A DNA stretch of 64,000 nt from Ficedula albicollis (lineage: Eukaryota; Chordata; Aves; Passeriformes; Muscicapidae). The stretch covers positions 81,514,935 to 81,578,934 of the forward strand of contig NC_021674.1 of NCBI RefSeq assembly GCF_000247815.1, given 5' to 3'. Position numbers and translations under genes: made by a program. Positions 1-12,873 of this stretch are shown here, piece after piece. How positions within the stretch are numbered: position 1 is the first letter of the stretch; the number at the start of each line of letters is the position of its first letter. The notes beneath the pieces are model-generated. The model saw only the letters and a list, made by a program, of their open reading frames with translations, was not told where the DNA came from and did not search any database.

Positions 1-815
1 ATGACTGTGGCTACTTATGACTACTCTGAGTGTTTAAGAATTCAAAATGGAAAAATGATGTCTACTCAAAGTGTTAATATGGCAAGTTTTTTTATCACTT
101 TGATCATGATAACACAAATTTTCAGCGACTTCTCAGCAAGAAGGAAAATACTTTTATTTACAAGAGAATGTTGCAATTAGGATGCTCATGGTTACAGTGA
201 AAGTTGAATGACTGTCCACCTGGTGGATAGCAATTAAGGCTGTGCTTTTAGATCTGGTATATTCAGGGTGTAAATTTTGTAGGTGGCTTTATACTTTGTT
301 TTAGAGTACTGCCCAGTTCTGAGAAAAAAATGTTTAGATTGGGCATAATGAGCTCCTGAAAGAAAGGATTTGGGTAGACAGGCTTTTTTCATGTATACAT
401 GTACTACTGCCCCTCAGACTGAGATGATAAAAGGAAAGTAAGTTTCCTTCTGTAGAATGCAAAATACTCAATAGGTATGCAATAACTGTGTTTGACAGAC
501 AGTCTTACAGATCATATTACCAGGCTGTGGTAATAGAAATACTAAAACTATAGGGTTACCTATGACAATGGAAAGTATTCATCTCATTTGTTTTGTCTGA
601 AATAGTTCATTATAATCCTAAAAAAAGAGAAAAGGGCACCACCTAGGGTTCCATTCAGACTTTCCTCAGCCTGTGGAGGGTGCCCAGAGGGCTAATTTTG
701 AGTAGACACATCACTTTAGCCACAATAAAACAGCACACTACCTATAAGTAACATGATAATCTGTGCCTGGTGTCACTCCACACAACAGTGCCATCTGCTC
801 TTGGGTCACACCTTT

Positions 816-969
816 GTAGTTCACGAGGCTGGCCAGTGCCCCTGCCACCACTTGGGACAGTAGGGACTATGTGTACCATTGTAGTAGTAGAAGTAGTTCA
901 CGAGGCTGGCCAGTGCCCCTGTCACCACTTGGGACAGCAGGGACTATGTGTACCATTGTAGTAGTAGAA
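816..969. repeat. Tandem duplication, 77-bp unit x2
   Basis: Positions 816-892 are repeated directly at 893-969 with about two substitutions (for example the gccacc/gtcacc and cagtag/cagcag differences). The unit is GC-richer than its surroundings and ends in a short gtagtagtag run that overlaps the junction. The copies abut with no spacer. Confidence 0.9.
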
Positions 970-1340
970 GCCAAGACCACGGCATTGAGATTGTTCTCTA
1001 CATAGCTCTGTGTTACAGTATTTTAAATATTTTTTTTTGTTAATTGTTTATCATGCCAGTGAAATGAAATTAGTTGCTTTGTCCTATCAGAAGCCCAGAA
1101 TACAGTAGTTGGTAATCTGTTTAGTCTCTGAAAGGCAACAATAAAATCTGTTAAGCATATCAGGTTTATCAATCCCCTCAGGATTTCAGGGCTTACTAAC
1201 CTGTATTTGGTTAAGTACTTATTTCAGACAGATGGAATTTTTGGCAGTTACTGAAATTCCTCTCCTACTTACATGGAAATTGTGCCTGACTCTCAAATAA
1301 CACCTGATTTTGCAAATGTAAATATTGTATATTGAAGACT

Positions 1341-1474
1341 GCATGGCTGGCGACTGTGCTTTATTTTTAAAATTATTACAGTGATTGCATGCCTGGTGAC
1401 TGTGCTTTATTTTTAAAATTATTACAGTGCTGCATGGCTGGCGACTGTGCTTTATTTTTAAAATTATTACAGTG
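1341..1474. repeat. Tandem repeat, about 46-bp unit x3
   Basis: Three head-to-tail copies start near 1341, 1387 and 1432. Each begins with gcatggctgg or a variant and ends with aaattattacagtg. The middle copy carries several substitutions. Because the unit lacks stops on the minus strand, it produces a spurious repetitive open frame there. Confidence 0.9.
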
Positions 1475-4400
1475 AGAGAGCTATTATTTAGTGCTTTCTT
1501 TGGAATAATTCTGGTTAACAATATATTTTATGTCAGCTGATATTATTTTCATTGAAATTCCCTTCATAAATAGGGATTCCATGTCAGTTATTCCACTGAT
1601 AGCATTGCAGGCATCCTTGGATTAGAGCTAGATATCAGAGATATAGGGTACTGACTAATAGCATCTACTACACAAGTAAATTGTTATTTTAAGTAGAATT
1701 TCAAATATGGTATAGTAAACCCTATTTTTTGATCTTTAGTTTAAAAAACTAGCCATCATTAAAATTATAATTTAATATGCTATTATTTTATAAATTTAGT
1801 ATCTAAATTGCGTGGAATACATCTTTAGAAGACAAACAGCATTGACAAAGGTGTTAATCGACAAAATTATTTTTGTTACCATGATTTATTCAGAGGGCTA
1901 GAGCTCTGAAGAGGGTTACAACCAGTGTTTTTAATCTGTAGCATAGGTGAGCTGTATTGAAAATTAAAATCTGTCATAAGAACACGCTCAGCAAGCTTGT
2001 AAGTGATGTGGTAAACTGCTCTTGTTTCTGGTTCCCATAGCCAGAACTTTCCCAAGTAGCAATCTTTGAGGGTCAGTACATCCCAAAGGAGTTATAAAAG
2101 AATAAAAATGTCTCAGAAATATCCAGGGACAAAAAAAAGCCCAAATCCCTCCATATGAGTATTTGTTCAGCTTCTCTAGCTCTATAGTTTAAACTGTGTT
2201 TTAGGCTGCTGTTAGGTCTTGTCTGGTAGGGGCAACCAAGAGAGCTAAGACAGGTCCACTGGTGGGATACCTCTGCTAGGGACTTGAGTCAGGGGACACA
2301 CAGACCACAGCTGATACTTGTTATTAATTTAGCTGCTCTTACAAACAGAGTCAGAGTGTTGCTGTTAATGAAAGGTAACCGTGTCCAATGATGCAGCTCC
2401 CAGTTTGTTCATGCCCATGTTTGTTATAGCTCCCAGGTGGGAGCAGCAATAGGGAGACAGCCAGATTTTTGAGACAGCCAGCTCTGATTTGAAAGTGTAC
2501 AAATACAGCTCTGGCAATTTTCTGGTTGCTTTGGGATTAAATATCCATGTAACAATATTTATAAATCTGAGCAATACGATTTTTCAACAGGACATTTGGA
2601 TTGAGGAGTCAGAAGGATGGTAGAGGCTTGATATAGCATAGCAACCACATATAGGCAAGAAGTGCCCCCGAGATACAGAGGAGTGCTGTGTCTGGCTGTT
2701 GTCTGGTGCTGGGATAGCCTGCAATGCAGTGGATTTATAGTTAATACTGTTGCCAGAATGAGCAATGTTGATTGTTCCAATACCTTCGAGCTTCCCAGTT
2801 GTCAGTAAGTGTTTATGTGTGCAAATCTGCATTTGGTCTGTAGTCAGTATAGTAACTGGAGCAATTTGGATTAGTGACTGCAAGTGAGCTTCAACTTATC
2901 CTATAATTATCATGGATGGGTAAGTGCCTATATTGCATATGAATAGCTAAATTCAGAATCTTGACTAGACTCGAGCCATCATCCTACATTAAAGCACCAC
3001 ATGCAAAGTATTTTTATATATTATTATCCTGGTGACTTCTTTTACTATTTATTTGTTATTGTCTGCTGTTTGTGTAATACAGTCTTCTCAAAATTAGAAG
3101 TGAGGGTGAAATTATGCATTGCAAAAATATTTTACTCTGTATGTGTATAATAAAACACATATATAGAAATAGCTTCTTAAAATTGGTTTGCTTGCTTACA
3201 TTCAGATAATTGTTTACCTTAGCTTAAAGGATTGCTAAAATAAGAATGCTCTGATGTGTCATTTCTAATGTGCTGGTCTGAATCATGCTTGTGTGCAATC
3301 ACTGTATCAGCTCACAGCACAGCTGCCAAGCTGCCCACACATTCCCATGATGAATTTGCCAAGAGAAGCCTGATCTCCTTCAGGCCATCTACATTTGTTT
3401 TGAGTCATAAGTCCATGGGTGTGTGTATTAGCTACTGTATTTATCTGGGCTTTATTTGTAAGAAGCTGGTTTTGACTTTTGTTTTAGTTTCCCCTGTTGA
3501 CTTGATTTAAGTTTGCTTTTGAAAATCCTATGGACTTAGAATTGAGCTATGAGTGGGCTTCAGGTCACTTGGTGTTCCTGGGAAAAAAATTTGTGTGTTT
3601 AACACTGCAGCAGATCCACAGCAACTCTAGAAAACAGCTTTGAAATATAAATGCCAAATGTCGCAACATAGTTTTTCAACTTAAAGTGCTTGTTAAAAAG
3701 CTGTGTTTAAAGAAAAGTGCATAAAACCTGTGCCTTTTGGCATTTTATAGTTGAAACTAGGACAATTTATTCTTTTCTTGTATATTCAGAGCTGCTTCCA
3801 TCACTTATTTTTTTTAAATTTACCTTCGTCATGCCTCACTGTCTCACAAGTCCTGATGGATGCCTGTGCATGAGGTCATATCAAAAGGAGTACAAGGTCT
3901 GTATCTAAGTTGGGTTCTGCTGTTTACACTTCACCATCCTCCTCTAGCTTTCTCCTTTCTTGTCTTAACCAGCGTAGATGCCTGTCTGTGTCTGGCTTTT
4001 CAAACTCCAGTGAAGGCACTTTGTTTGCAGGATTCATTCCTAATTCAGGGATCTCAGCTATAGGCCGAGTTCTGTACAGGATTTGTGTGCTAGGTACTGT
4101 AGAAAGACAAGAGAACCACAGTTTCTCTTCAAGAGAACCTAGTGGAAAGTTAAGCACTAGTTAGTATACTGGTTTTCAAACCTTAATCTGAGATGTATAA
4201 TCCAGAGCTAACTGATATGCCTCATAAAATAACCGATAGAGAATCGGAGCATAGTTTTGGGGGAAAATAACTTTTTTGGAAGATAGCAGGTCTGTCACAC
4301 AGTGACTTTTCTACTTGCAGTCTAATAATGCTTTAAATAATGTGTGCATTATAAATAGTCATAAATGTTCTTTGCTTCTGAAAACAAAGTTGTTGTCTGT

Positions 4401-6990
4401 GTGTGTTGCCTGAGAATTGCGACAGGAAATTTTTATTTTTCGTATTCAGTTTCATTTTTTAATTCTATGCTATTCATGTATGAACTGTGGTAACTTTCTG
4501 CTGTTAGGCATATTTTTTCTTCTTACCAGTTTGTATTTGTCATCTTTCTCCCTAGCCTTCAAAAACGCCATTTGAAAGGATATATTTTTTCTCAAAAATT
4601 TTAATAATCCAGATTTTTAAAAAAAATTGCAACTAGATTCAACTATTCAAACCCTTCTTTTTATGTAGGCTTTGCAGCAAATATTCTTAAGAAGAAATAC
4701 AAATCTCTAAGTTAATGCAAATTGACATTTTGCAGAAATATTTTTTTCTTCAGGCCCAAAATAAACTGCTTTAACAGAAAACTGTGAATTTTTCACTATT
4801 AAATAATTAGTCACTTTCCTTACCTATTGGGATACTTACTGTGACTGGTGTGGTCTAAAGCACTGGTTGCTGAAGAGATGTTCGCCCAAATAGCTGCCTC
4901 TGCTTGTAATATTTTTTGGCAGCCACCACAAGTATGGGCAGAGAAAATAGAGGAAACATCTTCAGCCATATGTGCTGCTTCAACACCCATTTCTTGCCAT
5001 GAACCACATTTGTTTTCAGCAGAATAAGTTCATTACAAGGTGTTGTGCTCAGATTAGTTATTGTAAGTATTTCCTGGAGTATTCTGCCTTGAACTGAGTG
5101 TTGGAGTATTAAAAGTGTTTTTCTGGTTTCTCTGAAGTCATGCTTGGAGAATAAAAATGAAAAATGGAGAGGAAATGCTCGTAAAACTTTCTTTTTGCGT
5201 GTTTGTAAGGTGACTTTTTTAAAAAAAGTAAATTATATAAAATAGCTCAAAGGGATTTGCAGATCATTAAACTCTTAAATGGAGCTTAAAATGCTTGAAA
5301 ACTCATGTGTTCTATAGTTTTATAGAGATTTTATAAAAAATTATTTAAACATGTAAAATTTTGCAGTTGTGTTTTTGGTGGTGCTTATTTGATTGTTTTA
5401 ATATTGTGATCCAAAAGGAGTTTATGATGTTAGGTGCCTGAAACTGTTGTCATGTAGCTCATACCTAGCAAGACTATGCATGCATTTTTTCGCTTCCTCA
5501 GCTAAAGAAGTTTTCCTTAAAATAAATTAATTTTGACTTTAATTCCTCCCTAACAGTACTAGCATAGTATGAAACCCAACATTGCTGAAGGCTAAAGCTT
5601 GACCAGCAAAAGAATTGCCTGCAAACAGTCAATGCATACCAAAGATCATGGTTTCCTAAGGGCTGCATCTAGTTCTGCAGTTGAATTTCTCCTGGAGACA
5701 GTGTTGTACATGAAGTGGTGTGAGTAGCATGGTATGATGTGTGACTGGCAACTAGTAGTGATGCCACTGATTTTTTCATTTGGGACCTATTGGGGAAAAA
5801 ACTCTTCCCTAGCATGTTTTCTGTCTTTCAGCCAAAAGCATTCATCTTGTTTGTGTGCCCTTTTTTCGTTCGTTTGTTTTTAAGAATGGAATTTTTAAGA
5901 ATGGAATCACAGTTGTGTAGTCCATTTGTTCAAAAAATTGGTTCAGATCTTGAGCAGACAACATTGGAGGCAGCTGTGGGGTTTTCTCAGAGCTTTGTCT
6001 GGCAGAGTGCTCCCTGGCTCATCCTCAGGGATGCCAGCTGCTGTGGTGGGAGCCTGCAAGGAGTGGCGAGGTGCCAGCTCTCCTCTTTCCGGCCATGGCA
6101 GCAGATGTTGGGCATATCTGAGTCCCTCAGACTTGAGTGCTTTTTACACAATATTGTTGAAATTTGTTCACTGCCCTTTTGTGATTTAGATATGCAGAAT
6201 GAGTTTTTTAACAGAGTGTTTTACTTTTTGATGGACTCTAAGACAGTGATAAGCCTACTTATCCATCCCCAAAATACTCTATAGACTATTTTTCCTCTAG
6301 CAGTATGTTAGACCAGCAATTCCAAGATTTATTTCTAGTAGAATAGATGTTACCTCTAGATATACATCCTTGCTATACCTTTTCACCTTCTTCCTCATTT
6401 CTTCCTTCCCCCTTCAGGAATACAGGAGGCTCAAATATACATGCAATACTTAAGCTTGAGTACTGCTGTTGGTGGTTGTCTCCTGAACCTCTGAAGTGCC
6501 AAGAGCCTTGATTCTATTCCTTCCAGAGACTGAAGAAGGAGTCACTGAGATAGAGAATCTCGGATGTGGACATGGTTTCCTCTTCTAAGCCAGCCTCGTT
6601 CTACATGCTGTTAGGCTAATACTTCTGTGTCACACCTGCAGTGAGGCCAACAGTAGGAAATGAACTTTTCTTCTAAATGAGTTGGAGATTTTAAAAATGA
6701 ATGTTTTGATCTACTAGAACAAAAGATGGCTAGATCTTGGGAGAAATTGGAGAAGGACCCCTGCAGTGAATACTGGCTCCCCTTTAGTGGAGCTGAATCT
6801 CATTAGTGCATGGACAGGACGCACGTATTACTTTAGTACAGTCTCTTTTTCTAGAGAGTTTTCTATAAACCTAGCAGTTATATGAACTGCAGGTATTCTG
6901 TCTGAAGAAAAACTGTGTCAGGGCAATCTAGTCTGTGTTGAGAGAACTAGTTACTGTTCACTGTGGACAGAGGCTGAGATGGTTCTTGGA

Positions 6991-7126
6991 GTATTTTGAA
7001 TGTGCTTTCTGTCTTTTCAAGCACTTCTTGAAAATTGGGTTGAAATACAGTGCAAAAAAAGTACTTTGAATGTGCTTTGTCTTTTCAAGCACTGCTTGAA
7101 AATTGGGTTGAAATACAGTGCAAAAA
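6991..7126. repeat. Tandem duplication, about 68-bp unit x2
   Basis: The block containing tttgaatgtgctttctgtc, a cttgaaaattgggttg stretch and a cagtgcaaaaa end occurs at 6991-7060 and again at 7061-7126. The second copy has a 3-base shortening and a few substitutions. Confidence 0.88.
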
Positions 7127-10100
7127 GCTGTCTGATACAAGGTGATGCTGTGCTGTTTATTCTGTTTTGTGGTTTTTCAGTACTGTAACTGAAGAAGGGC
7201 ATTGATATATGTGTAACTGCACTAGAACAATATTGTAGATGAGGAGCTTTGGGGGATTAGGGATTATGAGCAGAGGATAGCTAGTTAACAGTGGAGTTGA
7301 TAAACCCATAGACATTAAATAATGAAAGAATACTGAATGATGTGCAGTAATAGAAATCACTGCTACAATTACAAAACTTCACAACATTACAAATGGAGAG
7401 AAAAATTCAGAATTAAATGTATTTGCAATGAATTGAATTTCTTGAAAACTCAGAGAGCTTTCTGTGTACAGCTGAGAATCTGAAAGGCTATTTATGCCTA
7501 AAGAGTGATAAAATAAGTAAACCAAAACAACTCTTGAAGAATTGCAAACTCTTAACTGGGAGGGTTGATAATAACTATACTTTTCATCTCTATGATGTAT
7601 ATGATGCATAAAGCAGTGAATAAATCAAAACTAATTAGGCAGAGATTAATATTTATGGTTGTGGTCTCTTGCCCTTATGCTGCTTTTAGATTGTCATACT
7701 GTTGTTCTTCTTTAAAATTCTATTTGCAATGCAAGCTACAGAATAAAAATATCCACATCTTTTATAATAGTTTGGATGCTAGATAATGGAAGTCTGTCCC
7801 ATCCAGGTGTGGACAAAATATGCCTCTCTGGAAGGGAAAGGAGTGTGTGAACCAAGCTGGACCTAGAGCCCTCTCTGCTGGATGGCTGGGAAACAACACT
7901 TGAAACAGGAAAAAATTAGAATTTTTATGTAGAAAAGAAAATCTGAGGCTAGTGCAAGAAATCTAGAGGTAAACCATAGATCCTACATAGTTGAAATCTT
8001 CCCTATTATAAGCAGATGGAATAGGATACAAATATTCCATAAAATGGCCTTCTCTTATGAAACAATCAGGTGATATATTTTAATGATAATACTTCCGAGC
8101 AAATTCGGGATGTGAGGGGGGAAGAAAAGCTTTAACGTTTCATCTTAGAAATTTGAAAAATTTGTAATATCTATGCCAAAGAGGAATAATCAAGTAAAGA
8201 ATTTTCTAACCTTATAAATCTTAGGGAGAGTAGATGGGTGCTGTGTTTTGGTAGTAATGAACCAAAAAAATTAACACTTACTATAAAGCTGTTGTAATAC
8301 GTGGAAAATACACCATTCCAAGATGAAGTACTTTTTAAAAAAGGCATTTGGAATATGTAACACACGTGTTTGTTTTAAAATAAAATATATTTTCCAGTAA
8401 GAAGGGAAACCCTATTATAGGAATTAAAGTCCATTTTTTTTTCCTAAAGTAAAGCCAAACACAGACATTCAGAAATGTTTTTCATTCCATTTGATTAATG
8501 GAAAAAGGGGAAAGGAGAATTGCAGAGAATAACTGGATTTTTACCTTACTACCAGCACTAGAACATCCATTAAAACTATGTGGATCCCTGAAGTCCAGTC
8601 GCTTGGAACTCATTCTGAAGTGTGCAGGAGCACATACGGGTTTTTTAAGCCCAAAAAGGTCTAGTGGAGATGAGGTATCAGCATTGAATAAACTTGTGAG
8701 AAGTGTTGACTCTTCCTTCTTCCATGATTTTTCGAGAAGAGAAGTATTGTGGAATACATATTGAATACAGATATGTATTCATGGCATATCTGATCACAGG
8801 AAGTTCATTAGGGAAAAAATTGCAGCATTTGTGTATGCGTTTGAAAACCTCTGATCTCATATGAAGGGAGAACTACAGCAAAACAGTTACTGATCTTTAT
8901 TAAACTTGGCTTCCCTTCATTTCCTGTCTAGGGAAGGAGAAGAGCATTTTGGAAATGTTTGATGTTTTGTAAAGTGTTCATTTTAAGATATTTCTTTTTT
9001 TGAGTCATCATTTCACTTAAGGTAACAAATTGATTAATGGCATTATAGAGCAGATAGTGTGGTGGGGTTGCTTTAGGGCTTTTTTTCAAGTCACAGTGAC
9101 ATAACCACTTCAAAATTTAGATTAAAAATGGTGTAAGCAATGTAGACTAGTAAGGTAATATATTTTTGTTGTGTGAGAATAAGCCCTGTGTGGTGACTGT
9201 TTCTGAGAAAAAATCTAACTGAAACAGAAACAAAAAAGAACAACCTGTCTAGGTAACCAAATTAACTGTCATGAATTTATCACTTGTATCAGTCACCAAA
9301 TGTTTTGTGGAAGGCAGTAAGGACATTGTGTTAAGGACTGAATTTGTTCTCTTGAAAAGACAAGAGTAGTGAAAATGTAGACTGAAGGAAGACTTTTGTA
9401 TTTATGCTCTTGTTTTCCCTGTCTTTTCCTGTCATTTGTTGACCCAGCTAATTCTAATGGTCTAAATGAAGACATTTTTAAAAGTCTGCTTATAGAAGTG
9501 TAGTGAAAGTACCTCAGTAGTACTTATTTTCCATGGGAGAATTAATGCTGAAACACTATATTTCTATTTTTTCCTCTTTAATGCATCTCAAGGTGTTTTT
9601 TCAAGTATTTTTTTGGAAAAGAAACAATATTTTTTTATGTAGTTGTATCATAGATGCTGAATATTAGGCAGCTGTAACTGCCTAATAACTTCTTTATGCG
9701 TGTATACACACGCACATCTTCTCGGTAGAGTATGCTACCTAATCTCAGTTTACAAGAGCTTTAGAATATGCTTAAGCTACATGGTAAGCATATGGCAAAG
9801 ATGCAGACAGTTCTAGTGTTAACCTAAGGGAGGCCTCAAAGACAGGTGCAGCTCAGCCAGCATTGACTCTGGATAGAAGCAGTGCAGGTGGAATGGTGCT
9901 CAAGGAGAGCTGCAACGTGGCTGTGCAGCCAGGGGCTACAGTGTGAAACAAATGCATGCATTTCCTAGCTCATATACAGAAGAAACTCCTCTGACTTTTC
10001 TTCTTATCCCCTAAAGCTGTCAAAGGTCTGATCCTGGCTGTAGTTACCACAGCTGAGTAAAACTTCAGCAGCCAGAGTGCTCGATGCTGGTGTGGTAAAC

Positions 10101-10523
10101 CCACAGTCATGTTTCTGCTGTAAAGGCACCATCTTTCTTATTGTGGCTTGAGTACTTCTGAAGATGTTTTACAAACAGACCTCATTAAACACACAAAGTA
10201 AGTGGAATGAATATATGGCCACTTTCTTCAGTTGTATCTTAGCAGTTTTGCAGGTGATACTCTTGAGCTGTCAGGAGACATTCATTAACTTGTTCTGTGC
10301 TGGGATTGAATTATTGTATCTGTACAGGCATGTCTTCTTATGGCTCAATAAAACCTTTTCCCAAAATAATTGCATAATTCTAAATTCTGTTTAATTTTAA
10401 ATAGATTTTATGATGCTGTCTTTACCTGGGCTATGATTTACTGCAGAAGTGTTCTTAAATTATTTATCTCTTGTGTTCTGTACAACTATACATGTTCAGT
10501 TTTTTTAATTTTTGTTTTCTCAG

Positions 10524-10657
10524 GGCATGGCTTTTACCTTGGAGGAGAGGCAGCAATTGAATATTCATGGATTATTGCCACCTTGCTTTCTTGGTCAAGA
10601 TGCTCAGGTTTATACAATTCTTAAGAATTTTGAAAGGCTGACATGTGACCTAGACAG
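10524..10657 (+). CDS. ME1: ME1 exon 2, copy A (malic enzyme N-terminal region)
   Basis: This exon of 134 nt follows a tttctcag acceptor and precedes a gtaaag donor. It encodes 44 whole codons beginning GMAFTLEERQQ, then IHGLLPPCFLGQD, and ending with CDLD plus the first two bases (ag) of an Arg codon completed in exon 3. The upstream intron is phase 0 and the downstream one phase 2. The segment is the start of the malic-enzyme N-terminal domain, involved in oligomer contacts and leading to the active-site region. The LNIHGLLPP stretch supports cytosolic ME1 over mitochondrial ME3. A second, base-for-base identical copy lies 2216 bp downstream. From sequence alone I cannot tell which copy is spliced into the mRNA, or whether both exist in the animal. 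Confidence 0.93.
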
Positions 10658-10700
10658 GTAAAGTATGACTTTGAAACTTTATCCTACTCACCAATTCATG

Positions 10701-11500
10701 AGTCACTTACATTTTTTTGTATGGTGGTACTGATGAAATTTTGCGATATTTTTCCAGTTTGTGGTTGTTGATTACTGGGAGTTGTTAAGCTAAATACCTA
10801 TTTTTGCTGGAAGCTTTCTTTAAAAAATCAACTTGTACTTTAAAATTGTAATCTTTCAAAGATATTCACATGAATTTTCTTTGAAAACCAAATGATACAA
10901 AGGTCACCAGAAGCAAATGAACTCATGTGAAACTAAAAGTCAGTAATGACTTTACATGCATATAGATACATATATATTAAAACATAGTAAATTTGCAAAA
11001 TGTTATAAAACTAATATCTAACACAGTATTGCTGTGCTTGGGTATTTTCAAGAGAAAAAATATGGGAAGGGCTTTGAATATTTATGAACACTAAAATTCC
11101 AGTCACTTACTTTTTTTTGTATGGTGGTACTGATGAAATTTTGCGATATTTTTCCAGTTTGTGGTTGTTGATTACTGGGAGTTGTTAAGCTAAATACCTA
11201 TTTTTGCTGGAAGCTTTCTTTAAAAAATCAACTTGTACTTTAAAATTGTAATCTTTCAAAGATATTCACATGAATTTTCTTTGAAAACCAAATGATACAA
11301 AGGTCAGCAGAAGCAAATGAACTCATGTGAAACTAAAAGTCAGTAATGACTTTACATGCATATAGATACATATATATTAAAACATAGTAAATTTGCAAAA
11401 TGTTATAAAACTAATATCTAACACAGTATTGCTGTGCTTGGGTATTTTCAAGAGAAAAAATATGGGAAGGGCTTTGAATATTTATGAACACTAAAATTTT
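10701..11500. repeat. Nested tandem duplication, 400-bp unit x2 (unit 1 only)
   Basis: Positions 10701-11100 are repeated at 11101-11500, each starting agtcacttac and ending with tttatgaacactaaaat. I saw two substitutions: cttacattttt versus cttacttttt, and ggtcaccag versus ggtcagcag. The single counterpart in the downstream big unit (from about 12917) agrees with the second of these copies at both sites. The unit begins about 43 bases downstream of the exon 2 donor. Confidence 0.95.
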
Positions 11501-12739
11501 TTCCTAAAAAAATTGTGTTTTATAGACTCTAGAACAAAACAGTGTTTATTCATTTCTTCCTCCTCTTCTTGCTCTTCAAGGTGGGATGGTGGGATGTCTC
11601 TCTATCAGATGTCTTTCTATATGTAATATATGGCCTCTAGGTACCTATCTGTTAGTGGCAAGACCTTTTTATTATTTAAAGTTCCACAACTTTTGTTTCT
11701 TATGGAGTCAGAATAGGATGAGGACAGCCTTTCTTGCAAGTGTGGTATCTTTTGTAGGTTAACTATTCTCCAGTGCTCTCAGGAAGGCCATTATCTGTTG
11801 TTGTAGGGTAGCAGCTTCCCAGGCCAGAATGTTTTTTTAATCTGAGTGCGTGCATACAGGAAAGTGTAAAATTTCATGAAGCCCCTTGATTCAACTATTT
11901 ATGTTACCTTAGGAGAAAACTTTCTCTGTCCTTCTGTCCCCATCTCCTCCTGAATTCTCCCTTGAGGTAGTCCCTTCGTGATACAGCTCGTTGTTTCATG
12001 GGTTTCAGGACATTTAAGCCAGTTCCAACTGTTTGTTTCAGCTTGAATTGCTGGAATTTCTCTTCACCTATAACTTGAAAACCAGAAATGAAAAGGTCTT
12101 TACCCCAATGTTGTATGTGTTCTTTAACTAGGAAAAAATTTTGCTCTTACTTCAGGTCATAGCAGAAAAACACTCCTGCTTCTCAAAACATTACAGATAG
12201 AATGTCACAGGTCTAGCTATTCAACAGTCTAAAGAAGCCTAGCAGTGTTTCCAAATCGTAATTCTTTATTTTTTAGCAAAAAAATTGTGGATATTCAAGT
12301 GGCTTTTTGCCAAAATGAAAAATTTCTTCTGGAAAGTAGGAATGAATTAATCTAATTTTAAATGACAGAGTATTAAAACTTTGAATGACATGCCTTTTGA
12401 ACTGCAACACAAAGTAAGTGGAATGAATATATGGCCACTTTCTTCAGTTGTATCTTAGCAGTTTTGCAGGTGATACTCTTGAGCTGTCAGGAGACATTCA
12501 TTAACTTGTTCTGTGCTGGGATTGAATTATTGTATCTGTACAGGCATGTCTTCTTATGGCTCAATAAAACCTTTTCCCAAAATAATTGCATAATTCTAAA
12601 TTCTGTTTAATTTTAAATAGATTTTATGATGCTGTCTTTACCTGGGCTATGATTTACTGCAGAAGTGTTCTTAAATTATTTATCTCTTGTGTTCTGTACA
12701 ACTATACATGTTCAGTTTTTTTAATTTTTGTTTTCTCAG

Positions 12740-12873
12740 GGCATGGCTTTTACCTTGGAGGAGAGGCAGCAATTGAATATTCATGGATTATTGCCACCTT
12801 GCTTTCTTGGTCAAGATGCTCAGGTTTATACAATTCTTAAGAATTTTGAAAGGCTGACATGTGACCTAGACAG
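12740..12873 (+). CDS. ME1: ME1 exon 2, copy B (duplicate)
   Basis: This is an exact duplicate of copy A with the same tttctcag acceptor and gtaaag donor, so it looks fully competent for splicing. It encodes the same 44 codons plus two bases. Exon length is not a multiple of three. If copy A were spliced directly to copy B, the frame would shift and a TGA would arrive at 12774-12776, so the two copies cannot both be used in a functional message. The absence of any change in the exon or splice sites means the duplication is very young or not real. Treat it as a candidate redundant exon pending long-read confirmation. Confidence 0.85.

Larger units (their letters stand above)
1..10190 (+). other. 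Intron 1 (3' part), no gene seen
   Basis: This is AT-rich noncoding sequence upstream of ME1 exon 2. I looked for an exon 1 (start codon followed by a malic-enzyme N-terminus ending in a Lys codon with a phase-0 donor) and did not find one, so the gene start lies further upstream. Small open frames are scattered in all frames without recognisable domains. The longest, 5790-6284 (+), crosses a locally GC-richer patch near 5950-6110 but has no motif or homology I recognise. Short tandem duplications at 816-969, 1341-1474 and 6991-7126 are listed separately. No CR1 or other interspersed repeat was recognised with confidence. Confidence 0.7.

Noticed and set aside
5790..6284. Plus-strand open frame of 164 codons in intron 1
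   Set aside because: Longest frame in the window, but with no recognisable domain, low-complexity hydrophobic start and no exon-like context. A frame of this size is expected by chance in 64 kb.
1..10190. ME1 exon 1 or promoter in the window
   Set aside because: No Met-initiated malic-enzyme N-terminus with a phase-0 donor and no GC-rich promoter island was found upstream of exon 2.
10370..10624. 84-codon plus-strand frame (and its twin at 12586-12840) spanning exon 2
   Set aside because: It runs in a different frame from the ME1 protein; the true coding frame over 10524-10657 is the malic-enzyme one.
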